From contig CAWGWC010000006.1 of the NCBI GenBank assembly GCA_963826165.1, forward strand, positions 159,874-223,873: 64,000 nucleotides of DNA. The letters run 5' to 3'. A program made the position numbers and the translations under genes. This document shows, piece after piece, positions 1 through 8,666 of this stretch (positions are counted from its first letter, which is position 1; each line of letters begins with the position of its first letter). The notes under the pieces are model-generated. The model saw nothing but the letters and a program-made list of their open reading frames with translations, did no database searches and was not told the DNA's origin. The stretch comes from JACVRW01 sp963826165 (GTDB taxonomy: Bacteria; Actinomycetota; Thermoleophilia; Solirubrobacterales; Thermoleophilaceae).

Positions 1-71
1 CCACGCCGGCCCCCGCTATCAGGACGTCCGTGTCGAGCCCGCGCTCCACATCAGGAGTATCGCTCCGTCTG

Positions 72-1679
72 TCAGCGCACCCCCGCCAACGGCTTCATGT
101 GCGGTCGCACCAGCGGCCGCTCGGACTCGCTGCGACCCAGTGCCTGCACCCCAGCCGGCGCCTCGAACGGGACCTGCTGGCGACACACCGTGCCGGCGGC
201 AGGGAGCGTTCCCTCCTCGAGGTAGGCGTCCACCGCCTCGTCGATACACGGGCTGTTGCCCCCGTACGCGGTGTGACCGTCGCCGCGCATGGTCAACAGG
301 CGGGCGTTCCCGAGGTCGCTCGCGAGCCTGCGAGCACCCCGATACGGCGTGGCCGGGTCGTAGGTCGTGCCGATCACGAGCGTCGTGGGAGCCGAGTCTC
401 TCGTCTCGAAGGGCCCGTCATACGCCCCCCTGGGCTCGATCGGGAAAAGGCCCCAGGGCAACTCGACATAGCCGCTGTTCAACCAGAAATGGTCGAACAG
501 GTTCCACGAATGCTCGCCCGCTTCGAGATAGGCCAGCACGTTGCGCGTGTAGTCCTGCTCGAGGGCGCCGAGCGCGTAGTAGCGGTCGGTGAAGGGGGAG
601 TAGCTGCCGTCCTCCTCACGACCGTAGAAGAAGTCCGCCTCGGCGCGGATCAGCGAGTAGTCGCCCGCCTCGGCCGCCGCCAACGCGGCGGTGATGAACG
701 GCCAGGCCTGCTTGGCGTAGACATTCACCAGCGCAGCCGCCAGCACATCGTCGCCGTCGACCAGGCGCGGGTCGGTGGCCGAGGCCGGCTGGGGGTTGGC
801 CGCCAGGGCTTCGACGAGTTCGTCGAACGCGCTCCAGGGATCGTCTCCCCCGAAGCCGAGACAGGCGTCCTGGTGGGCGGCACAGGCCTGGAAGTAGCGG
901 TCGATTCCTCGCTCGAAGCCGGCCGACTGCTCGCGCAGGGAGAGCAGCGGCTTGTTCATGTACTTGTCCCCGTCGAAGGCTCCGTCGAGCACCAGGGCCC
1001 GATGCCGGTTGGGGAACAGGCTCGCGTAGGTGGCTCCCAGGAACGTGCCGTACGAGAAGCCCAGGTAGCTCAGCTTGCGATCGCCCACCGCACGCCGCAG
1101 CAGGTTCATGTCGCGGGCCGCGTTTCCGGTGGTGGCGTGAGCCAGGTCCCGCCAGTCGTTGAGGCGCACGCAGCGATTCACGTAGCGGCGGTTGACGGCG
1201 ATCCAGTCAGCCACGTCGATGTTCTCGGGCGTGGGGAAGGGCTGGCGGTAGGCGCCGAGCGTCTCCTGGTTGGCGCGGCAATCGATTGCGTCTTCGCTCT
1301 CGCCGGTGCCGCGAGGGTCGAAGCCGACGATGTCGAAGCGATCGTTGAGCGACGCGAACGCCTCTGCGCCCACCGCCTTCAGGATGGACACGGCGTCTGC
1401 GCCCGGACCGCCGAAGTTCACGAACAGCGAGCCGATTCGCGCTTCGTCGTCCTGAGCGGGGAGCCGGACGACGGCGAGGTCAACAGTGGAGCCGCCCGGA
1501 TTCTCGTAGTTGCGCGGCACTTCAACGGTTGCGCAGTCGAGCCCTTCGGCGTCCTCGCACGCCGACCAATCGATCGACGGTGCGCGGGCGAACCCCGCCG
1601 GCGCGGCGAGCAGTGCCGCGGCGACGATCACGGTAAGAAGGACAAGGATCCTGCGGGCGTGTCCTCGTGCTGAGGTCAT
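72..1679 (-). CDS. Secreted alpha/beta hydrolase, tripeptidyl-aminopeptidase (TAP)-like, S33 family
   Basis: The 535-residue protein starts with ATG at 1679. It has an N-terminal signal peptide with a hydrophobic stretch at about residues 10-30 and an Ala-rich cleavage area. The hydrolase core shows the oxyanion stretch NFGGPG near residue 89, the segment DPRGTGES near 121 and the nucleophile elbow GFSYG with Ser209. The C-terminal TAP-like domain carries DPATP and GDGHTAY, which supply the expected Asp and His. Length and domain order match actinobacterial secreted TAP-like proteases, which release N-terminal tripeptides or act as esterases. The real substrate cannot be read from sequence. 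The gene stands alone, 54 bases downstream of phhA on the same strand. Confidence 0.9.
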   Translation of the reverse strand: MTSARGHARRILVLLTVIVAAALLAAPAGFARAPSIDWSACEDAEGLDCATVEVPRNYENPGGSTVDLAVVRLPAQDDEARIGSLFVNFGGPGADAVSILKAVGAEAFASLNDRFDIVGFDPRGTGESEDAIDCRANQETLGAYRQPFPTPENIDVADWIAVNRRYVNRCVRLNDWRDLAHATTGNAARDMNLLRRAVGDRKLSYLGFSYGTFLGATYASLFPNRHRALVLDGAFDGDKYMNKPLLSLREQSAGFERGIDRYFQACAAHQDACLGFGGDDPWSAFDELVEALAANPQPASATDPRLVDGDDVLAAALVNVYAKQAWPFITAALAAAEAGDYSLIRAEADFFYGREEDGSYSPFTDRYYALGALEQDYTRNVLAYLEAGEHSWNLFDHFWLNSGYVELPWGLFPIEPRGAYDGPFETRDSAPTTLVIGTTYDPATPYRGARRLASDLGNARLLTMRGDGHTAYGGNSPCIDEAVDAYLEEGTLPAAGTVCRQQVPFEAPAGVQALGRSESERPLVRPHMKPLAGVR

Positions 1680-1733
1680 CCCGACCCTCCCTTTCTCGTC
1701 GGAAGCCGGGGCGATCAGCCCGGCGTCGCCAGC

Positions 1734-2654
1734 CTAGGCGCTCGAGGCGCCGGGCGCTAGGTCTGCGTATACGCCCGCGCGGGCCCGCATCTCGTCGATC
1801 GACTCGTCGGTGCAGGTGGCGAAGAATCCGCCCACCACCTCGCGCACCTCGTCGAGCGACTCCGCCCGGTAGAGCACGGGCTGGTAGTGCGTGATGTCGT
1901 AGTCCGCCGTGCCCATCTCGGTCAGGTCGATGGGCCGCAGCTCCATCCCGCGGAACTCGTCGATCTCGCCGTAGGAGGACAGGATGCCGGCGCCGTAGGC
2001 ACGCAGCTCGCCGTCCTCCATCACCACGCCGAACTCGACGGTGAACCAGAACACGCGCGACAGGAAGCGCAGGTTCTCCTCGTCGCTCAGGCGGTGGGTG
2101 GCCTCGCCCGTCAGGCGGTGGAGCTCGGAGAACGTGGGCGTGGCCAGCAGGTGCCCGTGGCCGAGGACCTCGTGGATGATGTCGGGCTCCGGCGTGTAGA
2201 GCGGCTCCGCCGGATGGCGCACGTACTGGGTGGAGTGAAAGACGCGCTCCGAGAGCGAGCCGTAGAACTCGCGCAGGGGCACCAGGCCCGCGGCCGGCAC
2301 GTAGCGGAAGCCGGTGATCGGCTCGAGCCGGTCGCTCACCAGGTCCAGGCTGGGCACCGCGTCGGCCGGGAGGTCGAGCGCCGACTTGGCCTCGAGGAAC
2401 TCGCGGAACGCGAGCTCATCGTGCTTGGGGTGCAGCTCGCGGCAGACGGTTCGCCACACCTCCTGCTCGGCCTCGGTGTAGTCCACCGGCGGAGCCGGCT
2501 GCCCGGCTCGCCAGGCGAGCGCCAGGGCGGCGATGTCGTTGCGCCGCTCGCGGTACTCGGGATCCAGCGCGCCGGGATGGTCCTCGCTGAGGTGGACCTT
2601 GACGCCGTCGCCGTCGCTGGTCACGGGCGAATAGAGCTGTCCCTCCTCGAACAT
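1734..2654 (-). CDS. phhA: Phenylalanine 4-monooxygenase (aromatic amino acid hydroxylase)
   Basis: This non-heme iron enzyme would convert L-phenylalanine to tyrosine using a tetrahydropterin and O2. The iron triad is visible: HEVLGH supplies two histidines in the PDIIHEVLGHGHLL segment and WFTVEFG supplies the glutamate about 40 residues later. The segment ITGFRYVP is also typical of the catalytic core. There is no N-terminal ACT regulatory domain, so this is the short bacterial form of about 300 residues. I use the ATG at 2654 (MFEEGQLYSPV); a TTG at 2690 in the same frame would add 12 residues. It diverges from an Lrp/AsnC regulator across a short intergenic region with paired palindromes, which suggests amino-acid-responsive control. 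Confidence 0.92.
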   Translation of the reverse strand: MFEEGQLYSPVTSDGDGVKVHLSEDHPGALDPEYRERRNDIAALALAWRAGQPAPPVDYTEAEQEVWRTVCRELHPKHDELAFREFLEAKSALDLPADAVPSLDLVSDRLEPITGFRYVPAAGLVPLREFYGSLSERVFHSTQYVRHPAEPLYTPEPDIIHEVLGHGHLLATPTFSELHRLTGEATHRLSDEENLRFLSRVFWFTVEFGVVMEDGELRAYGAGILSSYGEIDEFRGMELRPIDLTEMGTADYDITHYQPVLYRAESLDEVREVVGGFFATCTDESIDEMRARAGVYADLAPGASSA

Positions 2655-2706
2655 GCCCTTGAGTCCAGCACCGAAGAGGCCGACTTGCAAGTGTGCCTAC
2701 CTGGAG

Positions 2707-2764
2707 TGGTCAATCTGCCCAGTTTCGTCACCGGATGGCGCTAGAATCTGGTCACTTTGACCAG
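2707..2764. promoter_or_regulatory. Paired Lrp-type operator palindromes and -10 element between phhA and the Lrp gene
   Basis: A perfect 17-bp palindrome, CTGGTCA-CTT-TGACCAG, lies at 2748-2764. A second, imperfect copy, TGGTCA-ATC-TGCCCA, lies at 2707-2721. The two are offset by about 42 bp, close to four helical turns. A -10-like TAGAAT sits at 2742-2747, between and touching the sites. The perfect copy overlaps the TTG start of the Lrp gene, which suits autoregulation. This is inferred from symmetry and position; binding is not shown. Confidence 0.65.
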
Positions 2765-3230
2765 TCAGATCGATGAGCTCGACGCTCGCCTGATCGCCGA
2801 GCTGCGCGAGAACCCCCGGCTTGGGCTGCTCGAGATCTCGCGCCGCCTCGGCGTCGCCCGCGGCACCGTGCAGGCCCGGCTGGGCAAGCTCGAGCAGCGC
2901 GGCGTGGTCACCGGCTTCGGGCCGGAGGTCGACCCTGTGGAGCTCGGCCACCGGCTCGAGGCGTTCGTGCTGCTCGAGCTGACCCAGGGTCGCCTGGCCG
3001 AAGCGGTGGCCGCGCTCGAGGTCACGCCTGAGGTGCTCGAGGCCGACGCCATCAGCGGTCCCCAGGACCTGATCTGCCGCGTGGCCGCCCGCGACACCGA
3101 GCACCTTCAGGAGATCGTCAACCGGCTCTTGGCCACCGACGCGATCCGTCGCTCCACCAGCTACGTGGTGCTGTCGCGCCCGATTCGGCCGCGGGTGCAG
3201 CCGCTGGTGGACGCCGTGGGCGGCAGATGA
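2757..3230 (+). CDS. Lrp/AsnC family transcriptional regulator
   Basis: The 157-residue protein begins with an AsnC-type winged helix-turn-helix (IDELDARLIAELRENPR, then EISRRLGVARGTVQARLGKLE). It continues into a RAM/Lrp effector domain with the typical IRRSTSYVVLS strand near the C terminus. The likely start is TTG at 2757, only 9 nt after a TAGAAT -10 element and without a ribosome binding site, so the message is probably leaderless. It is divergent from phhA and shares its operator region, so it probably senses phenylalanine, tyrosine or a related amino acid and controls phhA and itself. That ligand assignment is inference from context. Confidence 0.9.
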   Translation: MTSQIDELDARLIAELRENPRLGLLEISRRLGVARGTVQARLGKLEQRGVVTGFGPEVDPVELGHRLEAFVLLELTQGRLAEAVAALEVTPEVLEADAISGPQDLICRVAARDTEHLQEIVNRLLATDAIRRSTSYVVLSRPIRPRVQPLVDAVGGR

Positions 3231-3275
3231 AAGAGTCCCGGCTCCGCCCTGACCGCACACCCGAAAGGACCCTCC

Positions 3276-5372
3276 ATGTCGGATGCCGGTGACCAGCTCG
3301 GCCGCGGCGACGGGATCACCCGTCGCGACTTCCTCGACGGCGTGGCCATCAGCGCCGCGGGTCTGGCCGCCGCCGCGGCCGCTCCTCATCTGACCGGCGC
3401 CGAGGCCGCCGCGGTCGCGGCGAGCGAGCGCGGGCTGCCGCCCGGCTACTACCCCCCGGTCGAGACCGGGCTGAAGGGCCAGCCGAACCGCGTCATCCGC
3501 CAGACCATGAAGATCGACGGGCCGCCCAACCCCCGCAACGTGCACAGCACGCGCGGCGGTCCCGGCGTCCGCGTGCGCAAGGTGGTCGACTGCCACGAGA
3601 CCTACGACTGCGTGATCGTCGGCGCGGGCGCGAGCGGGCTGGCCTCAGCCAAGTACTACCGCGATCGCTACGGCGAGGACTCGAAGATCCTGATCATCGA
3701 CCCGCTGCCCGACTACGGCGGACACTCGACCCGTAACGAGTTCCACGTCCCCAACGCCGCGGCCGGGGGCGCCGACCTGACCATCCTGCGCAACGGGGGC
3801 ACGGTCAACCTCGACAGCGTGGGCACCTGGAACCAGCCCGCCGGAGCGCTGTTCGACATCCCCGGCTCCTACGGCCAGCCCGCGGTGGACCTGCTCGCCT
3901 ACCTGGGCGTCGATCCGGACAACTTTCCCGAGCTCACCAACAACTCGATCCCGAGCAGCTACGGACTGCGCCAGATGCTGCTGTTCCCCTCCGAGGACTG
4001 GGGCGCCGACGCCGTGGTGCAGAATCGCCTGCCCGACCAGGCCTGGCCGGACTTCCTCGCCCAGACGCCGTTCTCCGCCGAGGCCCAGGCGGGGATCGCC
4101 CGCATCCAGACCGACCTCACCAGCGACTGGATCGCGCTCAAGGACGGTCCCAAGACCGACCAGGAGAAGAAGGCGATCCTGTCCCGGATCACGCAGAAGC
4201 AGTACTACATGGACTACATCGGCGTGCCCGAGGAAGCCATCGTCTGGTACCAGCGAAACGGTCACGGCCTGCTGGGCGCGGGCGCCCAGGCCGTCTCCGC
4301 CGGCGACATGTGGGCGCTGGGCTCTCCGGGCTTCGAGGGCCTCGGCCTGAACTTCGACAGCTTCCCGGGCATCGGGCGCACCCCGCAGTTCGGGCTGTTC
4401 GAGAACATCGGAAACTCGCCCACCTGGCCCGACGGCAACTCGTCGCTCTTGCGGCTGCTGGTCAACCGGTTGATCCCCGGATCGGTGTCGGACGTCGACG
4501 GCGGCGAGCCCAACCAGGAGAACGTGGTCAACGCGGTCACCGACTACAGCGCGCTCGACCACCCGCGCAACGACGTTCGCATCCGGCTGAAGAGCCTGGT
4601 CTTCCGGGTCGAGGCCGGGCGGCGTGGCGGCGGGCGGCGCGGCCTGGCCGAGGTGGACTACCTGCCCGAGGGCTCGAGGACCGGGCGGCGCGTACGCGCC
4701 CGTCACGTGGTCATGGCCTGCTGGAACCGGGTGACCGCGCACGTGGTGGAGGACCTGCCGCGCGATCAGGTCGAGGGCCTCTGCTACGCCCGCAAGGTGC
4801 CGCTCATCTACGCGCGGGCGGCGCTCAACAACTGGCGCGCGTTCGCCGACGCCCGCATCAGCAGCGTCAGCCCCCGCGGCAACAGCCTGTTCTGGGACAG
4901 CACGAGCATCGCCGCCGGCGCCGAGTTCGGCACGGCCTACGGGCCCACCCCGGCCGAGCCGCCGGAGGTGCCGGCGATGCTGAACTTCACCGTCGTGCCC
5001 TCAGACCCGGAGGCCACACCTCAGCTGGCTGCCTACGAGCGCGGCAAGCAGATACTGCTGGAGCTGAGCTTCCGCGAGCTGGAGGACGCGATCTGGGACG
5101 TGCTCGACCGTACGGTCAACCGTTCCGGCGGGGACTTCGATCCCGAGCGCGACGTGGACTCGGTGATGCTCAACCGCTGGAACTACGGCTACGCCCACGA
5201 GCTCACCTCGGTCTGGGACCCGTCGCTGTACGGCCCGGTCGCGGACCAGCCGCAGGTGGCGGGTCGCCGGCCGTACCGCAACATCGCCATCGCCAACAGC
5301 GACTCGGGGGCGTTCGCCTACACGCACTCGGCGATCAACGAGGGCTATCGGGCCGTGCAGGACCTCCCGTGA
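3276..5372 (+). CDS. Tat-exported FAD-dependent amine oxidoreductase, spermidine dehydrogenase-like
   Basis: The 698-residue protein starts at ATG 3276. A twin-arginine signal (ITRRDFLDG, residues 14-22) is followed by an Ala-rich hydrophobic stretch, so the folded flavoprotein should be exported. The segment YYPPVETGLKG near residue 58 and the FAD dinucleotide motif VIVGAGASGLASA (residues 114-126) followed by DYGGHSTRNEF match the Pseudomonas-type spermidine dehydrogenase family. Those enzymes oxidise polyamines with a non-oxygen acceptor. A polyamine substrate here is inference from family only. It lies 45 bases after the Lrp gene on the same strand, and its 3' end overlaps the convergent amine oxidase gene by 38 bases. 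Confidence 0.8.
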   Translation: MSDAGDQLGRGDGITRRDFLDGVAISAAGLAAAAAAPHLTGAEAAAVAASERGLPPGYYPPVETGLKGQPNRVIRQTMKIDGPPNPRNVHSTRGGPGVRVRKVVDCHETYDCVIVGAGASGLASAKYYRDRYGEDSKILIIDPLPDYGGHSTRNEFHVPNAAAGGADLTILRNGGTVNLDSVGTWNQPAGALFDIPGSYGQPAVDLLAYLGVDPDNFPELTNNSIPSSYGLRQMLLFPSEDWGADAVVQNRLPDQAWPDFLAQTPFSAEAQAGIARIQTDLTSDWIALKDGPKTDQEKKAILSRITQKQYYMDYIGVPEEAIVWYQRNGHGLLGAGAQAVSAGDMWALGSPGFEGLGLNFDSFPGIGRTPQFGLFENIGNSPTWPDGNSSLLRLLVNRLIPGSVSDVDGGEPNQENVVNAVTDYSALDHPRNDVRIRLKSLVFRVEAGRRGGGRRGLAEVDYLPEGSRTGRRVRARHVVMACWNRVTAHVVEDLPRDQVEGLCYARKVPLIYARAALNNWRAFADARISSVSPRGNSLFWDSTSIAAGAEFGTAYGPTPAEPPEVPAMLNFTVVPSDPEATPQLAAYERGKQILLELSFRELEDAIWDVLDRTVNRSGGDFDPERDVDSVMLNRWNYGYAHELTSVWDPSLYGPVADQPQVAGRRPYRNIAIANSDSGAFAYTHSAINEGYRAVQDLP

Positions 5373-6675
5373 GCGCCGCACGGGCCGCGCCGCGGCCCGT
5401 GCGCACCGCGCCCTCCATGTAGCCGCACACCCACTGGTCCGAGCCGCACACGTAGAAGGGCGGCTCGTGGGTGCCGTGCAGCGGCCCGACGGCCATCACG
5501 TCGCCGGGACGCCAGGAGGTGATGTAGCCCTCGGTCCAGGGGTCCACCGCCCAGCGCCGGAAGAACACTCCGAGCGGCGCGCGTGCCGCGTCGCCGAACG
5601 CCTGGGCCATCTCCTCCACCATCTCGTCCTCGATCCGCGCCGGCGAGGTGGCGAGGAAGGCGGCCAGGCGCTCCGGAGGCACCAGCGCCGAGATGATCCC
5701 CTCGCGCTGAACCCACGTGCCGCCGAGCACACCGGTCTCCCAGTACGCGTCGCCGTTCTGGCCCTGCTCCTCCCAGAACGAGCTCTCGTAGGCGAACACC
5801 GCCTTTACGGCAAGGGCGTGGCGCTGACGGTCGAGCGACTCGCGCCGGGCGTCGGACACACCTTCGATGGCCACGCGGCGCAGCGGGCCCACCGGAATCG
5901 CGCTCACCACCGCCTCACACTCGAAGCGCTCGCCCGTCGCCGTGGTCACGGCGCAGCCGCCCGGGGCGACCTTCACCGCGGTCACCGGCGTGGCGTAGCG
6001 GATGCGCGAGCCGAGCTCTTCGGCCATGCGCAGGGCCACGGTGGCCGATCCCTCCGCCACGCGCTCGCACTCCCAGACCTCGTAGGAGTAGAAGCCGTGA
6101 GCACCCGCGGCCGCCTCCTTGCGCAGATCGGACAGCAGCGAGGTCCGCTCCACGGACTCGGCCGAGAGAGCGAGCATGGAGAGGTCCCGGGCGCGAACCA
6201 CGTCGGGGCCTGCGCCGCGGTCGCGCAGCCAGTCGGCCACCGAAAGCCGGTCGAGCCGCTCGGCATCGGGATGCGCCCAGGGGTCGTCCGCATCGACCGT
6301 GGCCGCCAGCTCGGCGAACTCGCGGTCGAGGCGCGCATAGGTCTCGCGGTCGGCCTCGCTCATCCAGGGATGGCCCTCCCCCACGTCGCGCCGGTCGGCC
6401 AGCACCCACGTCCCTTCTCCCGGTAGATCCGGGAAGGCCGGCACCAGGGTCAGGCCCAGCTCTTCGACGAGGCCGTAGTAGGCGCGCTGGTGAGGCCCGA
6501 CCACCTCCCCGCCGAGCTGCACGAGGCGTCCGTCGGCCAGCGTGGTCTGCTCAACCCGCCCGCCGGGCCGGTTGCGCGCCTCGAGCACCACCACGTCCGC
6601 TCCGCCCGCTGCGAGATCCCGGGCGGCGCACAGGCCGGCCAGGCCCGCGCCCAGCACGATCACGTCGTGCTTCAC
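5335..6675 (-). CDS. Flavin-dependent amine oxidase (monoamine oxidase family)
   Basis: This protein of about 446 residues has the Rossmann FAD motif VIVLGAGLAGLCAA at its extreme N terminus, then LEARNRPGGRV, and ends with the amine-oxidase C-terminal FAD segment (CGSDQWVCGYMEGAVRTG). I place the start at GTG 6675 because it forms a GTGA overlap with the stop of the upstream DUF3089 gene. The open frame continues further upstream, but that part lies inside the DUF3089 gene. The two genes are therefore likely translationally coupled. The family oxidises primary or secondary amines to aldehydes; the substrate is unknown. The 3' end overlaps the convergent spermidine-dehydrogenase-like gene, placing two amine-oxidising flavoproteins side by side. 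Confidence 0.85.
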   Translation of the reverse strand: MKHDVIVLGAGLAGLCAARDLAAGGADVVVLEARNRPGGRVEQTTLADGRLVQLGGEVVGPHQRAYYGLVEELGLTLVPAFPDLPGEGTWVLADRRDVGEGHPWMSEADRETYARLDREFAELAATVDADDPWAHPDAERLDRLSVADWLRDRGAGPDVVRARDLSMLALSAESVERTSLLSDLRKEAAAGAHGFYSYEVWECERVAEGSATVALRMAEELGSRIRYATPVTAVKVAPGGCAVTTATGERFECEAVVSAIPVGPLRRVAIEGVSDARRESLDRQRHALAVKAVFAYESSFWEEQGQNGDAYWETGVLGGTWVQREGIISALVPPERLAAFLATSPARIEDEMVEEMAQAFGDAARAPLGVFFRRWAVDPWTEGYITSWRPGDVMAVGPLHGTHEPPFYVCGSDQWVCGYMEGAVRTGRGAARAALTGGPARPDSPR

Positions 6676-7757
6676 CGGCTGCGCTTGAAGTAGGCCGCGC
6701 TCTGCCGCTGCACGATCCGCACCAGGTTGCCGAGTGCGATGTTCACGTCGTACTGGTGAAGGCCCCACGCCGGGCCGAGGTTCTCGGTGAGCTTCGGGCG
6801 CGGGTCGCCCGCTGCGGCCTCGTCGGTTGCCTGGAGCCAGTTGGCTCCGCCGGCCGACTCGCAGCGGCCGCTGTACAGGCCGGTGTAGCGGCGCCAGCCG
6901 TCCTCACCCTCCTGCTCGAGCAGCAGCTCACCGGACCCGCCGCCCAGGGAGGCCGGGTTGGTGCAGAGCACCTCGAGCTCGGCTGCGTTCGGTCGAGGCA
7001 GGAAGAGGCTGCCCGCGCGTCCGAAGAAGGCGTCGGCGATGGGAGGATCGAGGAAGGTGTTGTAGGCGATCACGCAGCCCGTCTGGCGTGGCTTCCGACA
7101 CGCGGGAACGCGCTTGAAGTCGCCGCCGCGGTCGCTGCCCCTGCGCACCGTCACGTCGCCGCCGATGAGCAGGGCGGAGAGCAGGCGCCGGCGCTGGGCC
7201 CGAGCCGGATCGATCTCCTCCTTCACCAGGCGGGTGAGCATGCCCGTGCCCTGCGAGTGCCCGATCAGGACCACCGGCCGGCCACGGTTGTAGCGGCGCA
7301 GGTAGTCGAGCCAGGCCGCGCGCACGTCGCGGTAGCCGATCGAGAACCGCTCTCGTGTGAGCCCGCCGCTGAACAGGCCGCGGACGGTCACCTGCCGGTA
7401 CATGGGCGCGAAGATGCGACAGCTGCCGGAGAAGCGGGAAGCCTGGCTCTGGGCCACCCTGCGCTGCTCGGCGCCGATGCGCCTGTCGGCGTTGATCGTC
7501 TGCTGGCCGCTGACGGTGGGATAGACGTAGAAGCAGTCGGCGGCCCGCCGGCCACCCACCGCGAGATCCTCCCTCGCGACGGTGCCTCCCGGGCCGACGG
7601 TGGTGTACCCGAGGTCGGTCAGGCACGGGTTCTTCGCGAGGCCCGGCTTGCACAGCCACACGGTCTTGGTCTTGGCGCCGGCTACCGCGGCGGGAGCGGC
7701 GATCATCACGCCGGCCGCGAGCAGGCAGGCCAGCAGCATCACTCGGCTCCCCCTCAT
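6672..7757 (-). CDS. Secreted DUF3089 alpha/beta hydrolase
   Basis: The 361-residue protein has a signal peptide (hydrophobic residues about 7-27, then AGAKT). DUF3089 family marks are visible: TVWLCKPG after the signal, DCFYVYPTVS near residue 74 and the nucleophile elbow GHSQG with Ser168. Family members are predicted secreted lipase or esterase-like enzymes of unknown substrate. Conserved cysteines (WLCKPG, NPCL, ADCFY, GSCR) suggest disulfides outside the cell. The stop overlaps the amine oxidase start (GTGA), so the two form an operon with this gene first. Confidence 0.85.
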   Translation of the reverse strand: MRGSRVMLLACLLAAGVMIAAPAAVAGAKTKTVWLCKPGLAKNPCLTDLGYTTVGPGGTVAREDLAVGGRRAADCFYVYPTVSGQQTINADRRIGAEQRRVAQSQASRFSGSCRIFAPMYRQVTVRGLFSGGLTRERFSIGYRDVRAAWLDYLRRYNRGRPVVLIGHSQGTGMLTRLVKEEIDPARAQRRRLLSALLIGGDVTVRRGSDRGGDFKRVPACRKPRQTGCVIAYNTFLDPPIADAFFGRAGSLFLPRPNAAELEVLCTNPASLGGGSGELLLEQEGEDGWRRYTGLYSGRCESAGGANWLQATDEAAAGDPRPKLTENLGPAWGLHQYDVNIALGNLVRIVQRQSAAYFKRSR

Positions 7758-7878
7758 CGGCGGGCAAGTTTACGGCGGCACGTCTCCCTTCGCCTCAACG
7801 ACTAGGTTCTCGAACAGAGAGCCGCGCCGCCGCACCACCCTGTTGCCCGAAATCGCTCCCACGAACCCCGCCCGGGCG

Positions 7879-8610
7879 TCAGACCGCCAGAAGTGCGCCC
7901 TCGAGCGCCAGCAGATCTCGCTTCACGTCGAGTCCGCCGCCGTAGCCGACCAGCTTCCCATTGGCCCCGATCACGCGGTGGCAGGGCACCACGATGGCGA
8001 TCGGGTTGCGCGCGTTGGCCGAACCGACCCTGCGGGCTCCGCCGGGCGAGCCAATCGCATCGGCCAGCTCACCGTAGGTGGTGGTGGTGCCGTAGGGAAT
8101 GGCCCGCAGCCCGTCCCACACGCGGCGCTGGAAGGCCGATCCCTCGAGGCGGATCGCGAAGCTGAACTCGGTGAGCTCGGCGCTGAAGTAGCGGTCGAGC
8201 TGCTCGCACTCGGGGCCGAACCGCTCGTGGCCGGCGCGCCAGCCCGCGCTCCGGGCCTGCTCAGTGCGGTCTCCGAACGCCAGGCCGGTGAGGGCCTCGT
8301 CGTCACCGCTCAGCGTGAGCGGGCCGACTGAAGATTCGTGGATCCGGAAGATACGGTCCGACCGGCTCTCCTTCCACGCCGCGTGCTCCGCGGGCAGGCA
8401 GGTGGCGCAGGGACGAAAGCCGGCGGCAATGGCGGTGGCCTCGTCAGCGAAGAACACCCGCTGGCGCACGTAGTGCCCGCGGTCGATCCAGCGCCGTGCG
8501 CCCTCGCAGTCGAGCCGCCCGTACACGCGGTTGCCGCGATGGCCGCCGAGCATGCCCGGCCGCTCGCTCTCGTACGGCTGTCCCGCGCTGTCGATGAGGG
8601 TGAACGTCAT
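7879..8610 (-). CDS. Methylated-DNA--protein-cysteine methyltransferase with N-terminal Ada-like zinc domain
   Basis: The C-terminal half (residues about 85-243) is an O6-alkylguanine-DNA alkyltransferase of the Ogt/AdaB type. The acceptor cysteine lies in IVVPCHRVIGANG (Cys210) with the usual LVGYGGGLDVKRDLLALE tail. The N-terminal 75 residues resemble the Ada metal-binding domain (VYGRLDCEGARRW, then FFADEATAIAAGFRPCATC). Only three of the four Ada zinc cysteines are evident (Cys35, Cys68, Cys71), so phosphotriester repair by this domain is doubtful. The protein removes O6-methyl or alkyl groups from guanine in one suicide reaction. It appears monocistronic. Confidence 0.9.
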   Translation of the reverse strand: MTFTLIDSAGQPYESERPGMLGGHRGNRVYGRLDCEGARRWIDRGHYVRQRVFFADEATAIAAGFRPCATCLPAEHAAWKESRSDRIFRIHESSVGPLTLSGDDEALTGLAFGDRTEQARSAGWRAGHERFGPECEQLDRYFSAELTEFSFAIRLEGSAFQRRVWDGLRAIPYGTTTTYGELADAIGSPGGARRVGSANARNPIAIVVPCHRVIGANGKLVGYGGGLDVKRDLLALEGALLAV

Positions 8611-8666
8611 GTCCGGTGAACGCGTCCGGAGCCGTGTCTGTGAGACATCTGCTTCGATGATTGCCG

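Noticed and set aside
30..1673. Long plus-strand open frame of 547 codons opposite the TAP-like hydrolase
   Set aside because: It is an antisense shadow of a clear coding gene. GC-rich third positions keep several frames open, and its translation has no family features or ribosome binding site.
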